36,639 nucleotides of DNA from Smittium culicis (Eukaryota > Kickxellomycota > Harpellomycetes > Harpellales > Legeriomycetaceae), in the NCBI GenBank assembly GCA_001970855.1, contig LSSN01000815.1, positions 9,893 through 46,531 on the forward strand, read 5' to 3'. Each line of letters opens with the position of its first letter. Positions within the stretch are counted from its first letter, which is position 1. The notes beneath the pieces were generated by a model. That model was given only the letters and a program-made list of their open reading frames with translations. It was not told the DNA's origin and searched no databases. Positions 11,401 through 23,669 of this stretch are shown here, piece after piece. The position numbers and the translations under genes were made by a program.

Positions 11401-14400
11401 TCAAATAATATAGCGATTGATAATTTATAATTTTGGTTAGATTTTCAGTATTTGAATATATAAAAAAATCAGAATGAAATTTTTTTAGTGCTCATATGAT
11501 CTGATTTCCCCCTAAATTTTATTTAACAATTATCTTTGTGAAAACACACAGTGTGTATATAAAAAATTTTTTATTCAAGAATACTCTGATTTAGTATTAA
11601 AAAGGTTTCAGGAAAGCTTTTCATTAAATCCAACAACACTCTCAAAAATCATGGCTTTCTAATAGATACAATTAATATGAATTTTCTTCATAAAATAGAT
11701 AAAATAGATAAAATTCATATAAAAACATTCTGATATCGTAATAATATGTAAATTATATAATTTCATAATAATAAAACCTAATCCCTTGTAAAAAAGAGGA
11801 AAAATCACTCAGAATATTCGAGGAAATTTAATTCACACTAGAAATAAAAACTTCGAACCTCAGAAACTATCGATAGTATTGATTGATTTATTTGAAAAAA
11901 ATCTACACTGCATAATGTTATGTTTGAATCTCACTAATTCTTAAATCATATCTATTAAACTTGTATTTATGATTCTGATATTCTAAGTCAGTGGATATTC
12001 AGAAAATTAATTTATCAAGTATTACCAATAAACTTTCTGAAATTTCTATTTTACCAAAAAAACTACAGGTTAAAATATATTTCACTTTAATTATTTTATG
12101 AATAATTAAATTTACTTGTAAAAAATGATTAATTCTGGGATATAAAGAAAACTTGATGAATCTATAAGACTGAATTTGATACTTTTTTGAAGAGAAAATA
12201 AGTTATGTTTATTGGTGTTCCAAAGTAGTGTTTGAATTCGTTAAATTTAATCTCTTATGTAAATTTGGTCTTCTTTAAATATAAAATGTTTAATTTAAAC
12301 ACTGAAAAATATCACAAGTTTATTTTTTGGTATGTCATTCTATTTAGAATGAGCATTATTAATTATTTTTTAAGAGGAGAATAGCAAATAAATAAATATT
12401 TTCTAATATTTAATGATAATTTAAGCATTATTCATAATATTTCACTTACTTTATACACCACTTAATAAGATTATCTGATAATTTTTGTATAGTTTTCTTT
12501 ATATACTCTATTAATTTTTTAGAAAAAAAAAATCGGATATTCTATTGGTAAAAACCCCATATTTTTTTTTCTTAGATCTTAATACGTCAAAATTTTAGAC
12601 TTTATTAAGTTCTGATTATTATTTTTTCGGACACCCCATTGGAACACAAACCACCATTGTTAATTATATTTTAAAACATTAATATTGAAGCCATTTGAAA
12701 CCAATACTTGAATATACTAAAAAAACTAGTCATATAATAATTATAACTTCATCAATGGCTAGATAAAATGTGTATTTTGTGAAAATAATTAAAAAAATTA
12801 ACAATAAATAAATTTGAACTAGCTAGTTAGATTATAATCTAATAAAATTAAAAATATCAATATAATTAAATTGATACTAGTCAAGAATTCAGTAAATAAT
12901 TTTTCACTAATAATAGTTTTTGGTATTTCTGTGGTTCATAATAATTCCTAGCTCGGAATTTAATAAAAATAGAGATACCTAAAATTAATATAGCAGGCTA
13001 AAATAGCAATTTTTCTCAGAATTTGAAGAATTAATGTATTTTAACAATATAATGATGAAATTATATTAGTTCAACTATAGATAAATTTATTTATGAAATT
13101 CAAATATGATAATTTTTTTTCTGGTATTATAAAAAAGCATAAATAGATTTAGTTGATTATCATATTCAAGATATACAGGTTTTTAAATTCAAGATCAATT
13201 AAATATGTGTGATTTTAGTATATTAACTATACTTAAACACATTTAATAATCCCAATTATAAAATATTCCCAAAATGTTATTAATATATAAATTCCATTAT
13301 ATAACCAATTTAATAAATATGTGAGAATTTCCCAGTGATTTTACCAGATGAATTTAATAATTATAACCAATAAATTATCAAATCAGCAAAAAAATATCAT
13401 TTAAATATCGAAAAAATAATCATTTTTATCAAGCAATTATAACTTCTATTTCAGCTTAAGGAACCAGTATAAAACTGATGGATTTTTTCCCCCTTTTTAG
13501 ATAGTGTGTAAGATATCGATATTATATGATTTGAAATCAATAAAACGCTCTCAAATAGATATCCTGGGTGATATAAAATATTTAAGGAATTTCATCTAAA
13601 TTATATTAGATTTAAGAAAAATAGTAGTAGATCATCTTTTCAAAAAAATATATAAATAATTAATTATTTGAAATTAAATAAAATATCTTTAGATATATAC
13701 TATATAATGAACTTAATTTAAAATTAAAGACCGAAATAAGTTTAGTTTAGGATCTAGTTAATAATTATTGTTCTAAGAGTAGTGATAACTTGAAGATGGT
13801 TTGGAAAAAGTTACTGCTGATAATTTTCGATTTTTTCCACACTTATACACTAAAAAAAGTTCTGATCGTAATTTTTATCGGATACCATTAGCATTTATAA
13901 CCACTCAATAAAGTAAAATAATTTTTATAATGAATTTATTTATTGTATTTAAAAAATTTTATGAGTATTTTAATAAAATTTACTAACTAAATTAGTATAA
14001 AGTTATAATAAAAACTCACAAAATTTAACGATGTTCTAAGGCTTTTTTGAAAACATTTACTTTGTCTAATTATTATTATTTATTTGTTTTTTTTATTTCT
14101 GAATACTTTAATTTATTAAAATGTGATTCAATTTTAGAAAGTCTAAAATAAAGATGATTTTTTTCTAAATTTGGCATTTCTGATAGCTATTGCAAGGTAT
14201 TTAAGCTATGGTAAATTTTAATAATAAAAATTTGTTAAATATATGATTATACTCGCTGCTAGTATATAGAAATATGTTATTTTTGATTTTATATTAATCA
14301 TTATAATTATTTATTAGATCAGTTTCTCATATCACTCGATTTAAAATTATCATCACTCAAATAATAAAAAAATAATCCTAATAATCAAAAACAATTTATA

Positions 14401-17400
14401 TTGAGCTATAAAAATATATTAAACGAATAAAATCTATAATTTATTTTGCGATGTGTATAAATTTTTGTGACCAATTTTTTTTAGGCAAAGTTTTTTATGC
14501 AAAGCTTATGAATATTTTATAGAAATAAAATTTAGAAAAAAAATTTCTTGCTTATTTTCTTTTTTATAGTTCTATTTAGTTTTTCAATTTAAAATTTAAA
14601 ATTATATTAAACCCCTCAAACAGAAAAAAAAAATTTTTTTTCTTCGCATTTTTATATTTTAAATAATATCAATGAAATATTATAAAATTTAAATTTATAT
14701 AATACCTAATATTTGATTTTATAATAAAGAGTTATAAACAAAAAAGTTAAAAATAAAATATTCTATTGATTACTATTTTTGAGATATGTAATTTCACTTG
14801 AATTCTAGACATATAAAATTAAATTATTTATAAATTTTAAACGTATTATAATTATAGAGTTAAAAGTCTCAATAAAATAATTCTTTTAAAAAAAACTGTA
14901 TTAAAATCTAATTTTTATGAATTTTTATATTTTAGCATTCTTTTATATATTTAATTATTATATTATATACAAGATGTCTCATAATTTAATTTTATTAGAA
15001 TAATATAACGCAAGATTATTGAAGTATTATAAATATATCTATCTACAAATTATTTTATAAATAAACTTTAAAATGTATCAAAAATAATCTATTCAGGGTT
15101 TTTTATCTAGATTTATTATTGGCGGTGCATTAAATTTGTAAATTATTTCAGACACAAATATATCAGTCCCCAACCCCTGATATTTCTAAGCATAGATGGA
15201 AATGAATTCTAATTCCATAAATAGGCTAATGTTTTTAGTTATTAACTTGTATAATATTTCGAATATATAACATAATAATTTTTTTGTCTATATTTTTTCT
15301 CTCCGAGATTTTATTAAAGTTTAATTAAACAACCCGCAATTTTTCAGTTAATTTTATTCTTTAAGCTTAATTATAGTCAAATTATAAGAGGCGAGATTAA
15401 CGAACGCAAAATATATTTCATAATTATTTTCTAAATTACAGCTTACCTTCTTTATTTAACGGGTATTTATAAGATATTATAAAAAAGGAAAAAAAAATAT
15501 AATTGAGCGTGTATTTTTTGTATTTTTCAAGTAAAATTATAAAAAAAATAAGAACCAATTTATTGATACTAACTATAAAAATATTTTGAAAAAAAAATTT
15601 AAACTTGATATAGTTGTATAAATAGCAAATATAAATAAATATATATATTATCGCTAAAGCGGTTCATTTTTTGTTAGGAGTTCCCATTTATCCAATTAAT
15701 ATTGTACCTCATCGTAATTAATATTAACTTTTTCTGGGAATCTTTATAGAAATTTTTTACAAAAAGTCATTTTTGGTTAAATTGTAGAGATAGTTTTATT
15801 TAATCAATACAAATTTAATAGAACATTAATACTTTTTTCACTTGGTTAATTGCTGTATAATCTTATAGTTCTCAAAAGATAATATTTTTAAGTCAAAAAA
15901 ATACCGTGTTTCATTTATTATGTGCATAGATATATATTGAGACAAATGAAGGATTTGATAAATAATGATGATATATTTACTTGTATACACACAAATTCAA
16001 AGTTTCTCTTGAAGTATTCATTACACAAATATATTCAATAGGGATATCTAAAAGTCAGGGATATATATTCAAAATTATAATGAAGGTTTTATCATATGAA
16101 AAATCATGGAAATCTGTATTTTTCACATACTTTTAGTAAGTAATTTAAGATACATTAATTTATTTTATAGAATGGATAAAAGATTCATATACTTTAAAAG
16201 TACACGAATATTCATTTTAATACTTATTTTAACGGGAATACCTTGATAAGCTCAAATTAATATTACACAATATAAATGAATAAGTATTTATTTATACCGA
16301 GGCAAAAACAATTTTAGATTTGTATATATTTTGAACAAGAAAAAATCAATGTGGAGTTCTTATTTGTCAAAAATTCTTATTTCAACCAAGTAATTTAACC
16401 CTTTCTGGGGTGATATACATTTTTTTAGTTAAATGAAATAACCAAAAAGAATTCAAGTTAAAATATTTACAAGCGATAGATGATTGATTTTTTCTCGTTT
16501 TTTTTTTTATAAGGTTCAGAAACTTGTAAATCTACTAAGAGTCTGAAGAATCAATGCACTCAGAATTTTTAACTCATTTATCCTAATAGAGTTTAAATCT
16601 ATACACTTGAAAGTAGTGATACATTAATTATTACGTTTCTGTACAAATAAAAAATCAGTACTGTAAATTATAATCAGAACGAATTGATCATACATTTTTA
16701 TTTGTAAAAATAGTTTATAAATTAATGTTTTTACAATATTTTTCATTATCAGAAAAGCATGCTTTCCAAAAATAAAAGAAATTCTAATTTAATTGGTACG
16801 ATAAAAAAACTGGTAACTATGTGGTATATTAAACTTTAAAAATGATAAAGATGGTGCAATGTATAAAAATGCTATTATACAGTGCAAATAAATATCTCTA
16901 CCGGTTTATCATGTTTGTATCTAAAGGGAATGTGATTTATCTAACAGCTGAAAGATCTCATCCTGTATTAATTCAAGTAGGCTGAATAACTAAAGTTACA
17001 AGTAGTCATGCAATTTTGCTCGTTCCAATAGTTTCCAAAAAATAAATATAATTTTGGTTTTATTATTTAAAGAAGCTTATATTTAAATTAGATTATACCA
17101 CCAATGATAAAACAAGCGATCCTTAAATTTATAGGTGCCATTTATTTCTTTTATCAGGCTGCCTGAAGCTTATAGAAATAGGTATATTTACACAATCTTT
17201 ATATTTTTTGTCTATTAGGAGCTGATGTATTTTTTACACAGCGAGTAGCTTGTATATAAGGATTACTGATATTTTCAATACAGTTATACAACACCAAAGG
17301 ATTAAAATTTTATATTTTACTTATGCTGGTAAAAAACTTTTTCTTTGGTATAAAGAACTTTAATTTTTCAAGCTTTATGCACCATTTTCACCCCGAATTT

Positions 17401-18900
17401 GAATTATTTTAATTTAACATGTAATAAAAAAACTTTCACAAAAAATTTCAAGGTTTTTAGCAAACTTACGTGATGTAATATAGTTTGGGAAAATAAAATA
17501 TTAGCACAAAAAAAAATTTCCGGGTATATTCAATATTACTTAATATGATAATTATTTAGGATTATCTTTTGAAACTAGTTTTAAAGCTATAGTTCTGTGA
17601 AAAAAACCAAAAAATAGGATGATAAAGGATTTTTTATGTCTAAGCAATAGCATATAAACAAAAAGTTGAGCTCTCATGTATTTTGGAATTAAATTCATGG
17701 AAAGTTGAAAAAGGTGAATATTTTAAAATACAGATGAGTTGTTTATTTATATTTCTGAGAGTTTTAGGGGTATTTTTTTTTACAAAAATAGCTTAATGAG
17801 CTAAACATTTTGTGAAAAAAGTAAGCTTGAATTAATTTTATATTAAATTGGAGTAATAGAATTTAAACTCCGAGAACTTAATTATTTAATGGAATTATTC
17901 TAGGGAATAAATATTTATGGAAAAATTAAAGGTTTAACAGTTCCTTATTTCCAATGGATCTAGAGTATATATATTGACAAAATAAAAGTACATTGAGAAA
18001 TTTATAGGTTTTATTTTTCAATACTGCTATAAAATTAAAATAAAAGCGATCGCCTTAGTGAATTTTTTATTTAGGGGAATCCTAGTCGAATGAAAAAATT
18101 TTTAGGTAGAAATTTTAATTTCTAATTTGGGCTAGATAAAATTTTTATTCTGTTAATTTTTTTTTAATTAATGCTGTTTTAGAAATGAAATAAAAATCTA
18201 TGTACAAACGATCAATAGGAGAGTTTAGTTCTTGGAAATAATATCCTATTTAGAGTGTTTATAGAAAATTTTTTACTAAAAATCGAGTTTAGTATTAAAA
18301 CAATTGTACTAGCTGCTGATGAGAATCAGGGAGGATGGATTTACTATAAAATAATTATTCTTGAGAAATTTAAGGCGAAATGATGAACATGTAATGCGTA
18401 AATGTTTAATGCGCAGGTTTTTTTTTGTGTATTAAAGGTTCGAATGCACAAAATGAGGGGGAAGGGGTATTGGTATTGCTAATAAAAAAAATCAATAGAT
18501 TATTAGATAATCAGTAGACAATGAGAGGAATTTATTCGTATTGTAGGATTAGATTTTTTATGCCTTGAATCAACTTGGATTTTTTTTGAACTTTCTATAG
18601 TGTATAGTTTCTGGTACTATCATCGCACCGATAGGATTTTGCATTTGAAATAAAAATAGAATGTTAGTACTAAACTTTGATAAATTATATTTATAGAAGC
18701 AAAGGCAAAGTGCATATGATATAAGCATTGTTGGTTTATATAATTTCAATAGTGTAATTTCATCTTTGTGATTAAAGAACATATGGGCGTAGAATTTAAT
18801 TTTTGGAAATTGTTAAACACTTATTAATTTCTTATAATACTAAACAAAAGTTGAATATTATATGTTTGGCTCTTATGTAAAGATTTATTATAGACTTTAG
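8400..18900. other. Very A/T-rich gene-free block
   Basis: About 10.5 kb of extremely A/T-rich DNA (10 G+C in the 60 bases at 13021-13080, about 17%). No open frame of 60 codons or more lies between 8.4 and 18.5 kb, and I see no tRNA or rRNA signature. Local hairpins occur, such as the ATATGAATTTT and AAAATTCATAT arms near 11676-11720. One transposon-like end lies at 16395. The composition changes over roughly 1 kb at each side. This resembles the A/T-rich isochores of some fungal genomes; whether it arose by mutation of repeats cannot be told from one window. Confidence 0.7.
16395..16418 (-). mobile_element. Possible decayed end of the TTAA-flanked element
   Basis: TTAA followed by CCCTTTCTGGGGTGATATAC resembles the GGTAGAC-type end of the 189-bp family found at 29.4-33.8 kb. 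The next 190 bases show no clear full-length copy, so this is either a heavily decayed or truncated copy or chance similarity. Confidence 0.25.
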
Positions 18901-18970
18901 CCCTAGATTTATGTATAAGCTTAATTTTTTTTAAAAAAAAAAGGTTAGGGAATCAATTTTAATAGAAAAA

Positions 18971-19195
18971 ATGAGTTTAGGTTTATACTCTGGGCAAAAA
19001 AGTTACCTAAAGAGGCTAATATTAGAATCTATAAATACATATATTTCCGATGATTTGATTACTTATTTAGGTAAACTAAAACTAATACAGAAAAAAGAAA
19101 AAGTAATGACTGGAAAGCTCAAAAGGAAAAAAAAAAGGTTTTCAACAAAATCTAATACAGTGCTAGATACCAAAAAAAAAAAAAAACGTTACTGA
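18971..19195 (+). CDS. Short basic open frame, doubtful
   Basis: An ATG-started frame of 74 codons sits at the boundary where the A/T-rich block gives way to GC-richer DNA. The product would be very basic, with lysine runs in its second half encoded by poly-A tracts (16 A near 19171-19186). I recognise no domain. Poly-A-coded lysine runs are what non-coding A-rich DNA yields by chance, so I list it only because it is isolated and starts with ATG. A decayed gene fragment is another possibility. Confidence 0.12.
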   Translation: MSLGLYSGQKSYLKRLILESINTYISDDLITYLGKLKLIQKKEKVMTGKLKRKKKRFSTKSNTVLDTKKKKKRY

Positions 19196-20570
19196 TTTGC
19201 TAGCTGCTTTTTAATTCTGGTATTCTATTTGGTGAACAAATTGTTACATCAATATATTATTTATCTTGGAGGTGAGATTTTAACAGAAAATGCGTGGTTG
19301 GCTTTGGAGATCCCAAAAAATGGGACGCAATGCCTTGAAAAGGATATCCTATAAAAAGGATCGTCACTAAATAAGGTTTTCAGACGGGATATATTGTGTA
19401 GATACGAAAATTTTTATAAATACGAGCTTTTTTATTATTCAGAAACTATAAACTCGCTTAGCGAACAGTCCGTTTTATGCAAATGATAATGGCCAGGCTT
19501 CGAAGAACAGTACAAATGGACAGTGGTATGATGATCTGGAGGGGTATGGGTATTAAAATTTAACTATGTTTTGCACAAGTAAGAAGCAAAAGACATTTTT
19601 CAAATTCTGCCGTTGTCTAGCGCTGGTGTAAGCTCAAGCGCACTGCAGAATTAAACATATTTGTGTGGGTGGTCGAAGCGAGTTGTGTTGTTGTGTCAGA
19701 TGTGTGTGGATAATCGTAATTTACGGCACTCTAGCGCTATTTAGTGTAGGCAGGTGTCTGGCTAGTATGTGAGAGGGCCAATGGGTTGTGCGAATGGAAA
19801 GAGTAAACAAACGTGCAGCAGACAACAAATAATAAGCACTATGCGAATTCAGGCAAATAATAGGTTATTAGCAAATTATAGCGAATGATTGGGGCACATG
19901 AATTGCTATGATTTTTCGTCCAATAGGCAGTGCATCGAGGGATTGGTTTGAGGCATATTGGTTGGCTATCAATATAATGAAGTGAAGCGATTGGACAGCA
20001 AGAGTAAACAGTTTCAGCGCCAAAACCAAACAAAAAAAACTATGGAGGATATCTAATTAGTAAGCGCTGTAAGTCAAGCCTAAACTTCGCTGCAGCAAAG
20101 CCTGAACTCCACTGCAGCCAAACCCTTAGGCTTGATTTAATCTTCTATCCGGATCTTTAAACTCTATTTCTCAAGCATCACTTATATTACATTTTTTTTC
20201 ATTTTAAACTATAACTAACTACTTGTTCTCTTTTTTTTTTTAACCTTGCTAATAAGTATCACTCCCAGCCTTTATCTATATCAACATCCACTTGTCAATA
20301 ATACCTCTATCAGACTACCCGCATCATTATAATACCTATCCAAATATCAGCCAAAACTACATTCTACTCAATAAAAAGCTATAAAGCCTCACCCATCCAA
20401 ATATAATCACCTGTTCTCGCCGTTTGTTTAATCCTTTACTACCCCTTCACTCTCTTTCCATTTCTGGTTTTGAGATAATCTCTTTTAACTGTTTTTTTTC
20501 TAGATATAGATTTCTCTCTTTTTTGTACATATAAAAGTTACCCAAACACTTCTCTTTATACCTTTCACAA
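19196..20570 (+). promoter_or_regulatory. Upstream region of CDC24
   Basis: GC-richer, gene-free DNA upstream of CDC24. The first part (about 19.6-19.8 kb) is rich in G and T; the last 400 bases are strongly pyrimidine-rich on the + strand, as in front of the kinase gene. TATA-like boxes occur at 20380-20386 (TATAAAG) and 20530-20537 (TATAAAAG). The second is only 34 bases before the ATG, which would leave almost no leader, so the first is the likelier of the two. A direct repeat inside an inverted repeat lies at 20071-20138. Confidence 0.4.
20071..20138. repeat. Direct repeat enclosed by a 13-bp inverted repeat
   Basis: Two 21-base direct repeats, AAGCCTAAACTTCGCTGCAG+C at 20076-20096 and AAGCCTGAACTCCACTGCAG+C at 20098-20118, differ at three positions. 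They are enclosed by AAGTCAAGCCTAA (20071-20083) and TTAGGCTTGATTT (20126-20138), inverted with one mismatch. The unit can fold as a hairpin and stands about 430 bases before CDC24. Function unknown. Confidence 0.6.
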
Positions 20571-23337
20571 ATGATGAACACGCAAAATAATAAAGATGGT
20601 GGAATTGAGAGAATTGAATCCAGTAACACTCTCCTTAATCGGCCTGCTCCAACTGCATCAATATACCAAAAAAGCTTAGATCTATTAGACAAATTAGCCT
20701 GTGTTGACGGCTTTGAAATTTACTTTGAAAATTTATTAGTTAACACTAGCAAAAATGAAAAAAGCAGAGCTGAACTATATCGCGATCCAATGCAATTGGT
20801 TTGGGAAATTCTCCAAAAAGGTGTCTCCCTTTGCGTTTTATACAATTACCTGTGCCCAGATGATCCTATTTCTGCCGAGAAACAGGCAAACGGCGGCCTA
20901 AACGTAATAAAAAAACTCGTCTACACTTTTTTGAAAGCCTGTAAAGATAAAAATCTCGTTGAACCAGACGATCTCTTCACAATCACCGATCTCTTCAAAG
21001 ACGACACAAACTCTTTTGTTAAGGTACAACTATCTCTTATATAACTGCCTTGGAAACGATTCTCATTTAGTTTAACTTTTTTTTTTTGTCTAACTATTCT
21101 TTTAAACTTTTATCCAGGTTTTGAAAACTGTAGAAATAATTGTATATCACATCGAATCCAAAGGTTTACTGGGTACCAGTAAGGTTATCCCTTTACCCTC
21201 TGCCTATTTTATGGATACACAGCTGAAAGACCCTACCGATAATAAAGAAAGAATAGTAAGAGAATTCCTTGACACTGAAAGAAAATATGTTCAAGATTTG
21301 GAAACTCTACAAGTAAGCTTTTTTTTTCTCTTAATTTTCCAAAATCTTATTTGACAAAAATTTCCATTCAATAATAGGCCTATATGCAAGAATTAAAGTC
21401 AAAAAACATTGTTTCTAACGATACCCTAAGATTTATTTTTGCAAATCTTAACAATATGGTTGATTTCCAAAGAAGGTTTATTATCGGCGTTGAAGCAAAT
21501 TCATTATCCCCACCCATTGATCAGAGATTTGGTGCCCTGTTTTCTAGCATGGAGGAAGGATTTTCGGTATACGAACCATACTGTGCGAACTACGATCGAG
21601 CCTCCAAATTAACCATATCTCAAGCTTCCGCTCTATCGAAGCTAAGTCATATAATTGAGCCACATTATGAACTGCCTTCAATGCTAATAAAACCCATCCA
21701 GCGCATTTGTAAATATCCACTAATTTTAAGAGAAATGCTAAAGCTGAGTGAAAACGATTCTCCCGCTAAATCTGATTTGGAACTTGGATACTTGGTAGCA
21801 ACTAGAATTACTGATAAAGTCAATGAAGCTAGAAGAAGAGAAGGTAATTTGGATATTGTTAGAAATCTTATCGATCGAATTCAGGATTGGAAAGGTTACT
21901 CAGCCTCTTCGTTTGGCGAACTTTATCTTAATGACACCTTTGTCATGTCTACTGAAGATACTACCAGAGAGCTACAAGTTTACCTTTTTGATAAGATTTT
22001 AATCTGTTGCAGAGAAGTAAACGATCCCCCTACTCGCAAGTCCAAGCAAAATAGCAACTCCTCTTCGAACGGCACGCTTCCAGCAGGTACTGGGAATAAG
22101 GAATTAAAATTAATCGGCCGCATCTTTCTCCACTCTATCCATAAAGTCCTTAACACTAGCAAACTAAACGTCCCTGTTTTAACAATATTTTGGCGGGACG
22201 TTTTCATGGAAAGCTTTAAACTACGCTGTAAAAGTGACGATCAATTAAATTTATGGAAAACTACTATGGAAAAACTGATTGCTGTCGCTGTTGAAAAGCA
22301 CCTTAAGCAAAATACTTCAGAGCCCTCGCCTTCCCAAGACCAAAAAGACCCCCTTTATAACAAGAGCTCCCTGCGTCGATTGGATAGCTACGAATCTGAT
22401 GAAGAGCTTAAAAATTCAAGTAAACACTTATCTTATCATCAATACCCTCCCCCCCCCCTTTTTTTTCTTTTTTAATGTATCTTGCAGGTTTTAAAGCTTA
22501 TAAATTATATATCTCTACATATTATACCTATAGACTCAGCCAGCGGACTGCTTAATAGGCTGTCAGAAGGCGTTTATTTAAACCTTCCAAAGTCTAGCAG
22601 CTATAACGATTTTTCAAACCGTAAAACCTTCGACACATATGAATCAAGTAAGAGTTATTCTATTTTTAATTTTTATTTCGAATTTTTTAAATACGATTAC
22701 TTAAACCAACGCTCGATTTTCTCTTTGAATAGAAAATAAATCTAGCAAAGCCGATTTTTACAACAAGCTTAACTCGCCTACTCCGCCATTACCATCATCA
22801 GTATCTAACATAGACTTTACAAAGTTCAATGTTAACAATAATGGGATGAGCCCTCTACCAAGTAATTCTCCGTCGCCAGTATCGCCATCCATGAATAATA
22901 AAAATTCTGAGAATTCGGCAACTAGGAATTTTAATAATCAAATACCACCAATATCAGAAACAGATGAAACTCCTAAAAAATTGGCACCTGTATCAAATAA
23001 ACCTTATAAAATTAAAGTTCACTTTGGTAATGATATATATGTACTAGCTGTTAAGCCTGACATTTCATATCAAGATTTGTTAGCAAAGGTAGAAAGAAAA
23101 ATAAAATTATGCGCAGCCCCAAATTTAGCTATGACTTCAGTCGCTAATTCAAATTCATCGTCTGAATTTGGAGTAAGAATTAGATATAAAGACGAAGATG
23201 GCGATTTAATTTTAGTTTCAAGCGACGAAGATGTGCTGCTTGCTTTCGAGTCTGCGTTAATAACAAACTCCAGTTTAAATCCACAGCCTCCTGGGAATCC
23301 AATGTCAACTCTTAACCTTTACACTACACTGTTCTAA
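20571..23337 (+). CDS. CDC24: Cdc24-type Rho guanine-nucleotide exchange factor, five exons
   Basis: Exons 20571-21023, 21118-21312, 21378-22419, 22534-22647 and 22733-23337 give 802 aa, close to the ~850 aa of budding-yeast Cdc24. Introns are 94, 65, 114 and 85 bp, all GT-AG, phases 0, 0, 1, 1. The start is ATGATG after a CACAA context. Order: N-terminal calponin-homology-like region (about 45-165); DH exchange domain from about 195 to 370, with the conserved helix LIKPIQRICKYPLILREML (319-337); PH domain (about 383-518) interrupted by a Ser/Asn-rich insertion; a Ser/Pro/Asn-rich linker; C-terminal PB1 domain (about 692-780) with acidic OPCA motif YKDEDGDLILVSSDED. In yeasts this protein activates Cdc42 at growth sites, and its PB1 domain binds the scaffold Bem1. 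Intron 3 also contains a stronger-looking upstream acceptor that would shift the frame (see next entry). CDC24 converges with the aldo-keto reductase gene. Confidence 0.95.
22420..22533 (+). other. Intron 3 of CDC24 with two competing acceptors
   Basis: Donor GTAAAC is at 22420. The first acceptor, CAG at 22485-22487, follows poly-C and poly-T tracts and looks strong, but its use would shift the frame and end translation after about 23 further codons, before the PB1 domain. The second acceptor, TATAG ending at 22533, keeps the phase and leads into exon 4. I chose the second because it restores a full-length Cdc24. Confidence 0.75.
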
Positions 23338-23669
23338 ATTTTTTTCAATAGTATACTTCCAAGCCAACAAAGCATTCAATATTTAACTGTTATCCTATTA
23401 AAAAATTCCTATTATTTACTGACCCTTCGTTTTAATATACACATTTACATTTTATAAAGTCGCGAAAAATATTTACAGTTTTAAATAGTTTTATAAAAAA
23501 AAAAAGCAGATAACATCCCTTTAGCTTTATTTTAATTTAACTTCTTTTTTTTTTTTGCTAAATGACTCAAATAAAAACTCATAATAGATTTATAATTAGA
23601 AAACATATTTTTTTTTTTAAATAACAGACTAGATTTTTTATTTATAACATAAACTAGCGCTTTAAAAAC
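23338..23669. other. Intergenic stretch between convergent CDC24 and aldo-keto reductase genes
   Basis: These 332 bases lie between two stop codons and must carry the 3' ends of both transcripts. They contain poly-A and poly-T runs but no open frame or structured element that I can support. Confidence 0.6.

Noticed and set aside
11848..11862. GAGGTTCGAAG on the - strand, resembling a tRNA T-loop
   Set aside because: The surrounding sequence gives no cloverleaf stems.
18430..18450. GGTTCGAATGC, resembling a tRNA T-loop
   Set aside because: No matching acceptor, D-arm or anticodon arm could be built upstream.
19839..20033. 64-codon frame on the - strand upstream of CDC24
   Set aside because: It has no motif, lies in the CDC24 upstream region, and lacks any support beyond its length.
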